Shown here: piece by piece, positions 9,684 to 19,197 of the stretch
Position numbering within the stretch: position 1 is the stretch's first letter
Layout of the letters: every line of letters begins with the position of its first letter
DNA from: Parabacteroides distasonis ATCC 8503
GTDB taxonomy: Bacteria > Bacteroidota > Bacteroidia > Bacteroidales > Tannerellaceae
Length of the DNA stretch: 64,000 bases
Assembly: GCF_000012845.1 (NCBI RefSeq)
Contig: NC_009615.1
Location: forward strand, 2,633,501-2,697,500
Direction of reading: 5' to 3'
Notes under the pieces: model-generated
Seen by the model: the letters and a program-made list of their open reading frames with translations, nothing else
Told to the model about the DNA's origin: nothing
Database searches by the model: none
Translations under genes and position numbers: made by a program

Positions 9684-9734
9684 ACGAAAACACATTAACC
9701 CTTACTTTTCCTTCCTAGATAAAATCACAGAATC

Positions 9735-9766
9735 ATTGCGCGATCTATAATAACACGTTACCTTTG
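9735..9766 (+). promoter_or_regulatory. Bacteroidetes-type promoter for the DUF1349 gene
   Basis: A -7 box TACCTTTG at 9759-9766 is preceded by ATTG at 9735-9738 with 20 bases between them. This fits the Bacteroides TTTG / TAnnTTTG pattern with one mismatch. Confidence 0.5.
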
Positions 9767-9836
9767 CGGAGATAAGGTTAATAACATTAACTTCTTACGG
9801 GAATAGAAAGAATCAAAATAAGAAATAAGAAGTAAA

Positions 9837-10490
9837 ATGAGAAAATTAGTATTACTGAGTTTTGTTATTGTCGCCTCTTTGCAATTTTGCGGGGCGCAAT
9901 CATTAGATAAGATGCAATGGTTCAACGAGCCGGAGCAATGGGAGATTAAAGACAAGTCACTTTCCATGCAGGTCACTCCCCAAAGTGACTATTGGAGGAT
10001 TTCCCATTACGGGTTTACGGTAGATGACGCTCCTTTTTATTATGCGACTTATGGGGGTGAATTCGAAGTGAAAGTCAAGATAACCGGCGATTACAAGCAG
10101 CGTTTTGACCAAGCCGGCCTGATGCTTCGCATCAATCATGAAAATTATATAAAAGCCGGTATAGAGTTCGTGGATGGTAAATACAACCTAAGCGCGGTCG
10201 TTACGCATAAGACCTCCGACTGGAGCGTTATCACCTTAGACAAAGCGATCCCTTATGTATGGATAAAAGCTGTCCGGAGATTGGACGCCGTGGAGATCTT
10301 CTACTCATTCGATGATAAGGAATACACCCTTATGCGTAACGCTTGGCTACAAGACAATATCCCCGTACAAGTCGGGTTTATGGCCGCTTGTCCCGACGGG
10401 AAAGGATTTAATGTGACATTCGAGCATTTCAAGGTAAAACACCTCCCGGATCAGCGCCGGTTAGAATGGCTAAAGAAAAATGCCGAATAG
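9837..10490 (+). CDS. Secreted DUF1349-family protein
   Basis: Protein of 217 residues with a signal peptide ending around residue 20 (FCGAQ). The rest resembles the DUF1349 (YesU-like) fold, a concanavalin A-like jelly roll. Typical elements are FNEPEQWEIKDKSL, the strand with DQAGLMLRI, KAGIEFVDGKYNLSAVVT, and VQVGFMAACPDGKGF near the end. Members are often linked to glycan use, but the substrate is not known and nothing nearby helps. It appears to be transcribed alone from its own promoter. Confidence 0.75.
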   Translation: MRKLVLLSFVIVASLQFCGAQSLDKMQWFNEPEQWEIKDKSLSMQVTPQSDYWRISHYGFTVDDAPFYYATYGGEFEVKVKITGDYKQRFDQAGLMLRINHENYIKAGIEFVDGKYNLSAVVTHKTSDWSVITLDKAIPYVWIKAVRRLDAVEIFYSFDDKEYTLMRNAWLQDNIPVQVGFMAACPDGKGFNVTFEHFKVKHLPDQRRLEWLKKNAE

Positions 10491-11188
10491 CTTATAATTG
10501 CCGGACATATCATGTATGCCCTTATCAAGGATCATGAGGTGAAGGAGATTATATTGATGAGGTAATCCTATCTATTTGCTTAAATTAATGGAATAGTTCT
10601 GACACATCTCTTTTTAAAAAGGGCTCAATCAGATACTAGAAGATGGTAAAAAGCACGTTTGAAGGCCATTTTCCACTCAAAAAGCCTTGCTTTTTCACAC
10701 GGATACCGGCGTAAAGTGATGCGACTAGCGGCGTTATCCCATACAATAGGAGACGTAAAGCGATACATTTAGTCTCATGAAGCGATATAACCGTATGTAA
10801 ATACGCTCCGATCCGGATAAAAACAAGGCTTGCGCTCTAATAAATATGAACTAGGATGAATTCCTTCAGCTAGAATAAACACCCTTTTTTCGATAATAAT
10901 CAAGGGAACAAGTAGTTGCTGTTATTTTTTCCCGTTTTTAGCAACAAGGTGTACCTCCGTCCGGAATATGCGACTCTCCGGCACTTGAGTTTACAAAATG
11001 TCAAAATGATAATCGCCCATATATATAAATCACCATTCTCCATCCGGAAGCAAATGAAGCGCCTATTCATTATAATCCTCAACCATCCTATCCATACCTG
11101 TTAATTAGAAAAGAAAACAAGGGCTTTCACCTTCTTTTTGCTTTTTATTCCTATCTTTGGAGCGACATAATACAATAACTTCAGCAAA
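10491..11188. other. 698-base region without a convincing gene
   Basis: Only two short overlapping opposite-strand frames of about 60 codons are open (10900-11104) and neither looks like a protein. A 17-codon frame at 10512-10565 starts MYALIKDHEVKE and stops, and could be a gene remnant. A 12-bp AT palindrome (CTTTTTAAAAAG) lies near 10611. A -7 type word TATCTTTG at 11152-11159 probably belongs to the promoter of the next gene. Confidence 0.5.
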
Positions 11189-11743
11189 ATGAACGAACAG
11201 ATACAACAAATCGCAGAGCGTCTGGCCGGATTACGGGACGCACTGGAGATTACGCCGGAAGAAATGGCAAAGGTCTGCAACCTCACGACTGAGCAATATT
11301 TGCTGCTGGAAAGCGGCACGGTTGATATTTCCGTTAGCGTATTGCACCAGATCTCACAGGCTTATGGCGTAGAATTAACCACGTTGATGTTTGGCGACGA
11401 GCCTAAAATGAGTACGTACTTTATTACTCGTAACGGAAAAGGTGTTGCCGTAGAGCGTACGAAAGCCTATAAGTACCAATCATTGGCCGCCGGTTTCGTC
11501 GGACGTAAAGCGGACCCCTTCTTGGTAACCGTACATCCCAAACCAGAGGATGAGCCGATGTATCTCAATTCCCATCCGGGGCAAGAATACAATATGGTAT
11601 TAAAAGGACGTCTGTTACTACAGATCAACAATAAAGATCTTATCTTAGAAGAAGGTGATAGTATTTATTTTAACTCAGAGCTTCCTCACGGTATGAAAGC
11701 GCTGGATGGGGAAAAGGTCAGTTTCTTGGCCGTCATTTTATAA
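11189..11743 (+). CDS. XRE-family regulator with C-terminal cupin domain
   Basis: Likely DNA-binding regulator of 184 residues. Residues about 8-65 form a lambda-repressor type helix-turn-helix (EITPEEMAKVCNLTTEQYLLLESG). Residues about 105-184 form a cupin barrel (HPGQEYNMVLKGRL, EEGDSIYFNSELPHGMKAL), which in this group usually senses a small molecule. The gene is 12 bases before the acyl-CoA synthetase gene, a common pairing, so it probably controls that gene in response to an acid or its CoA ester. This last point is inference. Confidence 0.88.
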   Translation: MNEQIQQIAERLAGLRDALEITPEEMAKVCNLTTEQYLLLESGTVDISVSVLHQISQAYGVELTTLMFGDEPKMSTYFITRNGKGVAVERTKAYKYQSLAAGFVGRKADPFLVTVHPKPEDEPMYLNSHPGQEYNMVLKGRLLLQINNKDLILEEGDSIYFNSELPHGMKALDGEKVSFLAVIL

Positions 11744-11755
11744 ACGATCAACAGC

Positions 11756-13411
11756 ATGTTAGAAAGATTTATAGATAAAACGACGTTTGAGTCGCAAGAA
11801 GATTTTATTAAAAACTTCAAGATCAAGGTTCCGGAGAACTTCAACTTCGGATATGATGTGGTAGACGCTTGGGCGGAGGAAGAACCTGATAAGAAAGCGT
11901 TATGTTGGACAAACGATCATGGAGAGCATATTGATTTTACGTTTGCCGACTTGAAACGGTATACGGACCAGACGGCTTCTTATTTCCAATCCTTGGGGAT
12001 CGGACATGGCGATATGGTGATGCTGATACTCAAACGCCGTTATGAGTTCTGGTTCTCTATCATCGCATTGCATAAATTAGGGGCTGTCGTGATACCGGCT
12101 ACACACTTACTGACCAAGAAAGATATCGTTTATCGTGCGAATGCCGCCGATATCAAGATGATCGTTTGCGCCGGAGAGGAAGTGATAACGAAACATATCA
12201 TAGAGGCTTTGCCGGACTCACCGACCGTAAAAAGTGTTGTATCCGTAGGGCCGGAAATACCGGAAGGTTTCGAGGATTTCCAACAGGGTATCCAAAACGC
12301 CGCTCCTTTCGTCCGCCCGTCTCACCCAAATAGCAATGACGATATCTCTTTGATGTATTTCACCTCCGGTACGACTGGAAACCCGAAAATGGTGGCCCAC
12401 GACTTTACGTATCCGCTGGGGCATATCGTGACCGGTAGTTTCTGGCACAACTTGCATAAGGACAGCCTTCACCTGACGATCGCAGATACGGGCTGGGGCA
12501 AGGCAGTTTGGGGTAAGCTATATGGGCAATGGATCGCCGGAGCGACCGTATTTGTTTACGACCACGAGAAATTCACGCCTGCTGATATGTTGCAGATGAT
12601 ACAGGATTACCGGATCACCTCGCTTTGCGCTCCTCCTACGATCTTCCGTTTCTTAATTCGTGAGGATATGACTAAATACGATTTATCATCTTTACAATAT
12701 TGTACGATCGCCGGCGAGGCCTTGAACCCCGCCGTGTTCGACACGTTCTATAAGTTGACCGGCATTAAATTGATGGAAGGCTTCGGCCAGACAGAGACTA
12801 CGCTGACAGTCGCCACTTTCCCGTGGATGGAGCCGAAACCGGGCTCTATGGGTGTTCCCAACCCGCAGTACGATGTCGATTTATTGCGTCCGGACGGAAG
12901 CCGTGCGGAGGATGGCGAGCAAGGACAGATCGTGATCCACACAACAAATGGCAAGCCTATCGGGTTATTCAAGGAATATTACCGGGACGCAGAACGTACC
13001 CGGGAAGCTTGGCACGATGGCCTGTATTACACGGGAGACGTGGCTTGGCGTGACGAGGATGGTTACTTATGGTTCGTTGGCCGCGCGGACGACGTGATCA
13101 AGAGTTCCGGCTATCGTATCGGGCCGTTCGAGGTGGAAAGTGCCTTGATGACTCACCCTGCGGTAGTGGAATGTGCTATCACCGGTGTCCCCGACGAGAT
13201 CCGCGGACAGGTAGTAAAGGCCACGATCGTATTGGCGAAGGATTATAAGGATAAAGCGGGTGATGCCTTGGTCAAAGAATTGCAAAATCACGTGAAACGT
13301 GTCACCGCTCCTTACAAATATCCCCGTGTTGTCGAATTCGTGGACGAACTGCCGAAAACAATCAGCGGAAAGATCCGACGGGTAGAGATCCGGGATAAAG
13401 ATAATAAATAA
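11756..13411 (+). CDS. AMP-binding acyl-CoA synthetase
   Basis: Adenylate-forming enzyme of 551 residues that would activate a carboxylic acid to its CoA ester. Motifs in order: the P-loop [14 protein letters not shown] (near 202-215), [31 protein letters not shown], the hinge region [16 protein letters not shown], and the C-terminal catalytic Lys in [10 protein letters not shown]. Acetate or medium-chain acids are possible and the sequence alone does not decide. It follows the cupin regulator by 12 bases and precedes proB by 15 bases, so it seems to lie within a four-gene transcript. Confidence 0.9.
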   Translation: MLERFIDKTTFESQEDFIKNFKIKVPENFNFGYDVVDAWAEEEPDKKALCWTNDHGEHIDFTFADLKRYTDQTASYFQSLGIGHGDMVMLILKRRYEFWFSIIALHKLGAVVIPATHLLTKKDIVYRANAADIKMIVCAGEEVITKHIIEALPDSPTVKSVVSVGPEIPEGFEDFQQGIQNAAPFVRPSHPNSNDDISLMYFTSGTTGNPKMVAHDFTYPLGHIVTGSFWHNLHKDSLHLTIADTGWGKAVWGKLYGQWIAGATVFVYDHEKFTPADMLQMIQDYRITSLCAPPTIFRFLIREDMTKYDLSSLQYCTIAGEALNPAVFDTFYKLTGIKLMEGFGQTETTLTVATFPWMEPKPGSMGVPNPQYDVDLLRPDGSRAEDGEQGQIVIHTTNGKPIGLFKEYYRDAERTREAWHDGLYYTGDVAWRDEDGYLWFVGRADDVIKSSGYRIGPFEVESALMTHPAVVECAITGVPDEIRGQVVKATIVLAKDYKDKAGDALVKELQNHVKRVTAPYKYPRVVEFVDELPKTISGKIRRVEIRDKDNK

Positions 13412-13426
13412 TAAATCATAACTTTC

Positions 13427-14500
13427 TTGAAAAGGATCGCTGTAAAAATAGGAAGCAATGTCCTGACCCGCAAGGATGGGACGCTAGATATCACCCGCAT
13501 GTCCGCGTTGGTTGACCAAGTAGCGGACTTGCACCGGCAAGGTATGGAGATCGTCTTGATCTCCTCCGGTGCCGTGGCTTCTGGACGAAGCGAGATAAAA
13601 GCCGGCAAAAAGCTGGATCCCGTATCAGCCCGGCAACTGTATTCGGCGGTAGGACAGGCCAAGTTGATCAACCGGTATTACGAGTTATTCCGGGAGCATG
13701 GCATGACTTGCGGGCAAGTGCTTACTACAAAAGAGAATTTCGGGAGTCGTACGCATTACCTGAACCAGAAGCATTGCATGGAGGTAATGCTTGAAAACAA
13801 GGTGATCCCCATCGTAAATGAGAATGATACGATATCCGTAACCGAGCTGATGTTCACGGATAATGATGAGTTATCCGGCTTGATCGCTACGATGATGGGA
13901 ATGGATGCCTTGGTGATTCTCAGTAATATAGACGGGATTTACAATGGAAATCCGTCGGACCCGGATAGTTCCGTGATCCGGGAAATCGAATGTGGGAAAA
14001 CAGATTTGTCGGAATATGTACAGACTAGCAAATCATCCTTTGGACGGGGAGGTATGTTGACGAAATGTCATATCGCCCAAAAAGTGGCGGACGAAGGTAT
14101 TGCGGTTATCATCGCCAACGGCAAAAAGGATAATATCCTTCCGATGTTATTGGCGGTGGATAGCGACACGGTCTGCACCCGTTTCATTCCGGCCTCGAAA
14201 CCCGTCAGCAGCGTAAAGAAATGGATCGCCCACTCCGAGGGTTTCGCCAAAGGGGAAATACATATCAATAAAGGAGCCGAGGAGGCATTGACCGCCCCGA
14301 AAGCGACTAGCGTATTATTGGTTGGAGTAACCCGCATCGAGGGTGATTTCGAAAAAGATGATATCGTAAAGATAATGAATGAGGAAGGCGTGCAAATCGG
14401 CGTAGGCTGTACCGCCTATGACAGCGAGGAAGCACGTAAGCAAATAGGGCAACGGGATTTAAAACCGCTTATACATTATGATTATCTATATCTGGATTAA
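13427..14500 (+). CDS. proB: Glutamate 5-kinase, TTG start
   Basis: Phosphorylates glutamate to gamma-glutamyl phosphate, the first step of proline synthesis. The amino acid kinase domain opens directly with [17 protein letters not shown] and continues with [20 protein letters not shown], and [10 protein letters not shown]-terminal PUA-like domain follows (about 265-357). The start must be the TTG at 13427: an in-frame stop lies at 13412-13414, no ATG or GTG exists in between, and the kinase motif begins two codons later. The gene is 15 bases after the acyl-CoA synthetase and 5 bases before proA. Confidence 0.95.
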   Translation: MKRIAVKIGSNVLTRKDGTLDITRMSALVDQVADLHRQGMEIVLISSGAVASGRSEIKAGKKLDPVSARQLYSAVGQAKLINRYYELFREHGMTCGQVLTTKENFGSRTHYLNQKHCMEVMLENKVIPIVNENDTISVTELMFTDNDELSGLIATMMGMDALVILSNIDGIYNGNPSDPDSSVIREIECGKTDLSEYVQTSKSSFGRGGMLTKCHIAQKVADEGIAVIIANGKKDNILPMLLAVDSDTVCTRFIPASKPVSSVKKWIAHSEGFAKGEIHINKGAEEALTAPKATSVLLVGVTRIEGDFEKDDIVKIMNEEGVQIGVGCTAYDSEEARKQIGQRDLKPLIHYDYLYLD

Positions 14501-14505
14501 AAAGT

Positions 14506-15753
14506 ATGAATGTAAAAGATATGCTGCGACAGGCATCGGATGCGGCTAAACAATTGATAACGCTATCGGATCAAACGATTATCGGGATCTTAAAGGAGAC
14601 AGCGCAGGTTCTACGGACTCATACGGAGGAGGTACTCGCCGCGAATCGCCAAGATCTGGAACGTATGGACCCAGCGAACCCGAAATACGACCGGCTGAAA
14701 TTAACAGAGGAAAGGCTACAAGGTATCGCCGCCGATATGGAGAATGTATCGACATTACCTTCTCCATTAAATAAGGTCTTGAGTGAGACTATCCGCCCGA
14801 ACGGAATGGTTATCCGAAAAGTAACCGTGCCTTTCGGGGTGATCGGCGTGATCTATGAGGCTCGTCCGAATGTTACCTTCGATGTTTTTTCCTTATGTTT
14901 CCGAAGCGGTAATGCTTGCGTACTAAAGGGTGGATCGGATGCGGACTTCTCTAACCGAGCCTTGGTACGCATCATCCATTCTGTATTGGAGCGTCAGGGT
15001 ATAAATCCGGCTGTATGCACTTTACTACCTCCGGATCGAGAGGCTACGGCGGAATTACTGGGAGCGGTCGGCTTGGTTGACTTAATCATTCCTCGTGGAA
15101 GCAGTTCCTTGATTCACTTTGTCCGGGAACATGCGAAAGTTCCGGTGATCGAGACTGGCGCTGGTATCTGTCATACCTATTTTGATCGCTCCGGAGATAA
15201 AGGCAAGGGACGTGAGATCGTAAATAACGCAAAGACACGGAGGGTCAGCGTATGTAATGCCTTGGATTGCTTAATCATCCACCGAGAACGTCTATCTGAT
15301 CTTCCGTATATCTGTGAAAAGCTTCCGGACAGCAACGTAATCATTTATGCGGACGAACCGGCTTATGCCGCTCTATCCGAACATTATCCGGAGACGCTTT
15401 TACAACAGGCTAACGAAAACAGTTTCGGTACCGAGTTCCTCGATTACAAAATGAGTATCCGTACCGTATCCTCTTTAGACGAGGTTCTATCACATATCGC
15501 CCGCTACAGTTCAAAACATAGCGAAAGCATAATCAGCGAAGATCCGGAAACTATCCGGCGCTTCCAGCAATTGGTAGATGCCGCTTGCGTATACGCAAAT
15601 GTATCTACCGCCTTTACTGATGGGGCCCAATTCGGATTCGGGGCGGAGATCGGAATCAGTACCCAAAAGCTACATGCCCGGGGACCGATGGCGCTTCCTG
15701 AATTAACGACTTATAAATACATCATAGAAGGAGACGGGCAGACGAGAATATAG
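14506..15753 (+). CDS. proA: Glutamate-5-semialdehyde dehydrogenase
   Basis: NADPH-dependent reductase of 415 residues that turns gamma-glutamyl phosphate into glutamate semialdehyde. Typical motifs are [38 protein letters not shown], the nucleophile region [11 protein letters not shown] and [19 protein letters not shown]. It follows proB after 5 bases and ends the probable XRE-ACS-proB-proA operon. Together with proC it completes proline synthesis in this window. Confidence 0.96.
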   Translation: MNVKDMLRQASDAAKQLITLSDQTIIGILKETAQVLRTHTEEVLAANRQDLERMDPANPKYDRLKLTEERLQGIAADMENVSTLPSPLNKVLSETIRPNGMVIRKVTVPFGVIGVIYEARPNVTFDVFSLCFRSGNACVLKGGSDADFSNRALVRIIHSVLERQGINPAVCTLLPPDREATAELLGAVGLVDLIIPRGSSSLIHFVREHAKVPVIETGAGICHTYFDRSGDKGKGREIVNNAKTRRVSVCNALDCLIIHRERLSDLPYICEKLPDSNVIIYADEPAYAALSEHYPETLLQQANENSFGTEFLDYKMSIRTVSSLDEVLSHIARYSSKHSESIISEDPETIRRFQQLVDAACVYANVSTAFTDGAQFGFGAEIGISTQKLHARGPMALPELTTYKYIIEGDGQTRI

Positions 15754-15803
15754 GAACTCGCCTGTCTCTTTCTTCTTGAACAACACTTAAATCTAAACGA
15801 ATA

Positions 15804-17279
15804 ATGTCAACAGTAATAGATTCAAATATTTTCAACACTTTAGTTTCAAATACATTCTATTCCTGTCCTTTAGGAGGGGCTATCTATGATACGGAAGGAA
15901 ATCTGATAGACTTGAATAAGGCGATGTTCGCTCATTTTTCCTTGGCGGATAAGCATGACTTTATTATAGAACATCTATTTAATAACATCGTACTAACCGA
16001 TTCCTTGAAGTCATCTTTAAGAAAAGGTGACGCAATTATATGCGAAGAGCCCGTCACGTTTAAAGTAGAACCCATCTATACCGATGAACAGGGGCTTAGC
16101 GGGTATACGCTTTGGCTTACGCAGCAGGGAGAAAAAGAAACTGACAGGGAAAATAAACTATTGATGGGACAATTGAACGAGAGCCGGATATTGATGCGGC
16201 AAGCGTTGGAAGACGGTAAATTAGCCGCTTACTCATTCAGCTTCGACCGTTTCTCCACTTGCGACAAAAGGCATTGTAACCGCTGTTTTCAATTCTACGG
16301 CACGACCAATACTCTATTAGATAAAAACAGGTTTATATGCAGGGCTTTATCATCCGTACGTAAGCCCGAGGATAGTTTGGATTTCTTCTATCTGTTCAAT
16401 AAAATCCGGGACGAGAAATTATCGTCTCACAACGTCACCTTCCACCTGAGGAATCAAGACGGGACTTATAAGATGTATGAAATATCGGGTAAAAGCATGG
16501 ATATTGATGAAAGCGGCACCCCACATGTCATTATAGGTAGCATTATCGAAAAGGAAAACGACGAGCTAGCTATCGCAGATCATCAGAAATCCAAGGATCT
16601 TTCCCTATTGAAATCTACGTTTCTGGCAAATATGACGCACGAGATCCGGACTCCGCTAAATGCCATCGTCGGCTTCTCCGATATGTTAGGACTGGAAGAT
16701 GATCCGGAAATGCGTGAACAGTATATTTCCATGATTAAAGAAAATAACACGGCTTTGCTCGAATTAATCAATGACACGCTCGAGATGTCCAGAATCGAGT
16801 CCAATACGATCAATTGGTCATATGAGGATGTAAATCCGCTCGCTATCATGCACGATGTATACGAATACGCCTCTCCCCGCATATCCAAAAACGTACGGTT
16901 AATCTTGGATGATTCTCCAAACGTATCTCTTCACACGGATAAACATAAGCTTATGCTTATCTTGAAAAAACTACTTTCTAACGCCCTCCGATATACGGAG
17001 AAAGGAGAAATTCATTTCGGATACCAATCGTTGTATCCGGTCAGCGTGCAATTTTACGTGTCCGATACAGGTAACGGCATCCCGAAGGACAAACTGGGAC
17101 ATATCTTCGAACGATTCGTGCAATTGAACGAATTCCAGCCGGGCACCGGGTTAGGGCTTTCGATCTGTAAAGGTCTGGTCACCGCCATGGGAGGTACCAT
17201 CTGGGTGAACTCGGAGGAAGGGAAAGGTTCTACCTTCAGTTTCAAACTACCCATAACACCTCCGGATACGATCTCTTAA
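15804..17279 (+). CDS. PAS-domain sensor histidine kinase with a CX4CX2C motif
   Basis: Cytoplasmic-looking kinase of 491 residues with no signal peptide or membrane helix. Two PAS-like sensor regions come first (about 10-110 and 135-250). The second holds Cys153, Cys158 and Cys161 (CDKRHCNRC), a possible metal or redox site. The HisKA domain has FLANMTHEIRTPLNAIVGF with phospho-acceptor His279. The ATPase domain shows the N, G1 (SDTGNGIPKDKL), F (FERFVQ) and G2 (GTGLGLSICK) boxes. No response regulator or receiver domain is next to it, so its partner is elsewhere. Confidence 0.9.
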   Translation: MSTVIDSNIFNTLVSNTFYSCPLGGAIYDTEGNLIDLNKAMFAHFSLADKHDFIIEHLFNNIVLTDSLKSSLRKGDAIICEEPVTFKVEPIYTDEQGLSGYTLWLTQQGEKETDRENKLLMGQLNESRILMRQALEDGKLAAYSFSFDRFSTCDKRHCNRCFQFYGTTNTLLDKNRFICRALSSVRKPEDSLDFFYLFNKIRDEKLSSHNVTFHLRNQDGTYKMYEISGKSMDIDESGTPHVIIGSIIEKENDELAIADHQKSKDLSLLKSTFLANMTHEIRTPLNAIVGFSDMLGLEDDPEMREQYISMIKENNTALLELINDTLEMSRIESNTINWSYEDVNPLAIMHDVYEYASPRISKNVRLILDDSPNVSLHTDKHKLMLILKKLLSNALRYTEKGEIHFGYQSLYPVSVQFYVSDTGNGIPKDKLGHIFERFVQLNEFQPGTGLGLSICKGLVTAMGGTIWVNSEEGKGSTFSFKLPITPPDTIS

Positions 17280-17322
17280 ACAATTCCTTGGTCTTTCTAA
17301 AGGATAATTGACAAGTAGTCAT

Positions 17323-17330
17323 TATCTTTG
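17323..17330 (+). promoter_or_regulatory. Possible -7 promoter element for argF'
   Basis: The word TATCTTTG matches the Bacteroidetes -7 consensus TAnnTTTG and lies 28 bases before the start codon. No clear TTTG is found at the expected upstream distance. Confidence 0.35.
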
Positions 17331-17358
17331 CCTTTAACAAAATATTATTGTAACAGAT

Positions 17359-18321
17359 ATGAGACATTTCACTTGCGTACAGGATTTAGGTGACTTGAAA
17401 CAAGCGCTTAATGAAGCTTTCGAGATCAAGAAAGATCGTTTCCAGTTTAGTGAACTGGGAAAAAACAAGACGTTGTTGATGATATTTTTCAACTCAAGCC
17501 TACGTACCCGCTTAAGCACCCAAAAGGCTGCCATGAACTTAGGTATGAACACGATCGTTTTGGACGTTAACCAAGGTGCATGGAAGCTGGAAACAGAGCG
17601 AGGTGTTATCATGGATGGTGATAAACCGGAGCATTTGCTGGAAGCTGTTCCTGTAATGGGCTGTTACTGCGATGTGATCGGGGTCCGTTCTTTCGCACGC
17701 TTTGAGAATAAAGAAGATGATTATAACGAAAAGATATTGAGTCAGTTCATCGAGCATTCCGACCGGCCGGTATTTAGCATGGAAGCGGCGACACGCCATC
17801 CGTTGCAAAGTTTCGCCGACTTGATCACGATAGAGGAATATAAGAAAACAGCTCGTCCGAAGGTAGTCATGACTTGGGCTCCTCATCCGAAATCATTGCC
17901 GCAAGCCGTTCCAAACAGCTTTGCCGAATGGATGAACGCTACAGATTATGAGTTTGTTATCACTCATCCGGAAGGTTATGAGCTTGATCCTAGATTCGTA
18001 GGCAACGCTAAAGTGGAATACGATCAGAAGAAGGCTTTTGAAGGAGCGGATTTCATTTACGCAAAGAACTGGTCCGCTTATAAAGATCCGAATTACGGAC
18101 AAGTAATCAGCACAGATCGTAGCTGGACCGTAGACGCAAAGAAAATGGCACTTACGAATAACGCTTATTTCATGCATTGCTTGCCGGTTCGTCGCAATAT
18201 GATCGTTACCGATGACGTGATAGAGAGTCCGCAAAGTATCGTAATCCCCGAGGCCGCGAACCGTGAGATCTCCGCGCAAACCGTATTGAAGAAAATATTG
18301 ATGGGATTATCTAATCTTTAG
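17359..18321 (+). CDS. argF': N-succinylornithine carbamoyltransferase
   Basis: Transfers a carbamoyl group to an acylated ornithine in the variant arginine pathway of Bacteroidetes. The carbamoyl phosphate motif appears as SSLRTRLST (residues 46-54) and the ornithine-side motif as HCLPVRR. The 320-residue length fits the acetyl/succinyl-ornithine group and not ordinary OTCase. Residue 90 is proline (GDKPEHLLEA). In the characterised Bacteroides enzyme Pro90 goes with succinylornithine, while a glutamate in that area goes with acetylornithine in Xanthomonas, so I favour the succinyl substrate. It probably has its own promoter. Confidence 0.92.
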   Translation: MRHFTCVQDLGDLKQALNEAFEIKKDRFQFSELGKNKTLLMIFFNSSLRTRLSTQKAAMNLGMNTIVLDVNQGAWKLETERGVIMDGDKPEHLLEAVPVMGCYCDVIGVRSFARFENKEDDYNEKILSQFIEHSDRPVFSMEAATRHPLQSFADLITIEEYKKTARPKVVMTWAPHPKSLPQAVPNSFAEWMNATDYEFVITHPEGYELDPRFVGNAKVEYDQKKAFEGADFIYAKNWSAYKDPNYGQVISTDRSWTVDAKKMALTNNAYFMHCLPVRRNMIVTDDVIESPQSIVIPEAANREISAQTVLKKILMGLSNL

Positions 18322-18342
18322 GATAGAGAGATAGGGTATTCT

Positions 18343-18424
18343 TTACGATGGGCATTCTCAGGTGTTTATAACAGGCATTCTTAACACCTTAGAATGCCCA
18401 TTGTAAGCATCTAAGAATAGGCAT
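18343..18424. repeat. Inverted-repeat cluster built on TTACAATGGGCATTCT
   Basis: The arms 18344-18358 and 18391-18405 are 15-base inverted repeats with one G-T pair (core GGGCATTCT / AGAATGCCC). The pairing continues inward through 18360-18366 and 18383-18389, giving a long hairpin. The loop holds a further copy of GGCATTCTTA, and a degenerate copy (TAAGCATCTAAGAATAGGCAT) follows at 18404. The same words form the stem at 57068-57144. Confidence 0.7.
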
Positions 18425-18461
18425 CAAGGTTTTTCAATGTAAACGAGCCATCCCAACAATA

Positions 18462-18499
18462 AAAGAGTACTCCCCTACTCTTGTAGAAAAGTACTCTTT
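18462..18499. terminator. Hairpin between convergent argF' and DUF3467 genes
   Basis: Perfect 10-bp stem AAAGAGTACT / AGTACTCTTT (18462-18471 and 18490-18499) with an 18-base loop. A/T runs on both sides fit a bidirectional terminator. Confidence 0.65.
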
Positions 18500-18520
18500 C
18501 TATGGCTGAAAACAAATCTA

Positions 18521-18835
18521 TTAAGCCTCTCCTGTCGGACCTGCGAAGTCCTCAAAATTAGCTGTTTTGTTATTATTATTTCCTGCTTGAAGTTGCTCCC
18601 CAAATTTCTTGATATTGTCTTGCAAAGCGAATAACAAACGTTGAGCGTTATCCGGAGTTAAGATTACGCGACTTTTGACTTGTGCCTTAGGAGCTCCCGG
18701 AACCACCCGGATAAAATCTAGGATAAATTCAGAGCTTGAATGAGATATAATAGCCAAATTGGCGTAAGTTCCTTGTGCCATCTCTTCAGATAACTCGATC
18801 TGAATCTCGTTATTGGCAGGTTTGTTGTTTTCCAT
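18521..18835 (-). CDS. DUF3467-family protein
   Basis: Small protein of 104 residues beginning MENNKPANNEIQIELSEE. It fits DUF3467: IELSEEMAQGTYANLAIISHSSSEFILDF, then RVVPGAPKAQVKSRVILTPDNAQRLL. The function is unknown. The start at 18835 is supported by an upstream AAAGAAGAAAG and by the low complexity of the 49 extra codons that are open as far as 18982; those codons would read through a terminator hairpin at 18929-18959. The gene is monocistronic and converges on argF'. Confidence 0.85.
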   Translation of the reverse strand: MENNKPANNEIQIELSEEMAQGTYANLAIISHSSSEFILDFIRVVPGAPKAQVKSRVILTPDNAQRLLFALQDNIKKFGEQLQAGNNNNKTANFEDFAGPTGEA

Positions 18836-18928
18836 ACTTTCTTCTTTTAAATTTATGGTGATTAAAAATTGCGAAGACAAATATACATATTTATTCCGGG
18901 TTACAAAGGGGTTGAAGACTATAAATGC

Positions 18929-19083
18929 AAAAACGACTACCTTCTCAGGCAGTCGTTTTCTAGTTGTGTTTTTAATTCTCAATTCTTTAGACCAATGTAA
19001 AAATACCTTTTGTGTTTGATATAATTGGTTTTGGCGTTTTAGTTAAGGTTTGTTTTGTCTAAGTGCTAATCTCTTTCACTTGA
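18929..19083 (-). ncRNA. Candidate small RNA or long leader with terminator
   Basis: A good promoter (19090-19121) points into a stretch without a protein frame and, after about 125 bases, reaches a 13-bp hairpin (18930-18942 with 18947-18959) followed by five T residues on the minus strand. This gives a self-contained unit of about 155 nt. It may instead be an attenuated leader of the DUF3467 gene that starts 94 bases further on, and the hairpin may also end transcripts of the AraC gene. I recognise no RNA family. Confidence 0.35.
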
Positions 19084-19089
19084 ACTTTA

Positions 19090-19121
19090 CAAAAGTAAGG
19101 GCTTTAGCAAAGACCACCAAA
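19090..19121 (-). promoter_or_regulatory. Bacteroidetes-type promoter, minus strand
   Basis: Read on the minus strand, TTTG (19118-19121) and TACTTTTG (19090-19097) are separated by 20 bases, a full match to the TTTG / TAnnTTTG pattern. Confidence 0.6.
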
Positions 19122-19197
19122 TACTATATGTGCAATAAATAATACTATATCATCAACACTTGACACAAATCAATGTAAACATGCTTTAAATCATGTT

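Noticed and set aside
10900..11104. Two opposing 60-codon frames in the gap before the XRE gene
   Set aside because: They overlap each other, lack recognisable features and are of a length expected by chance.
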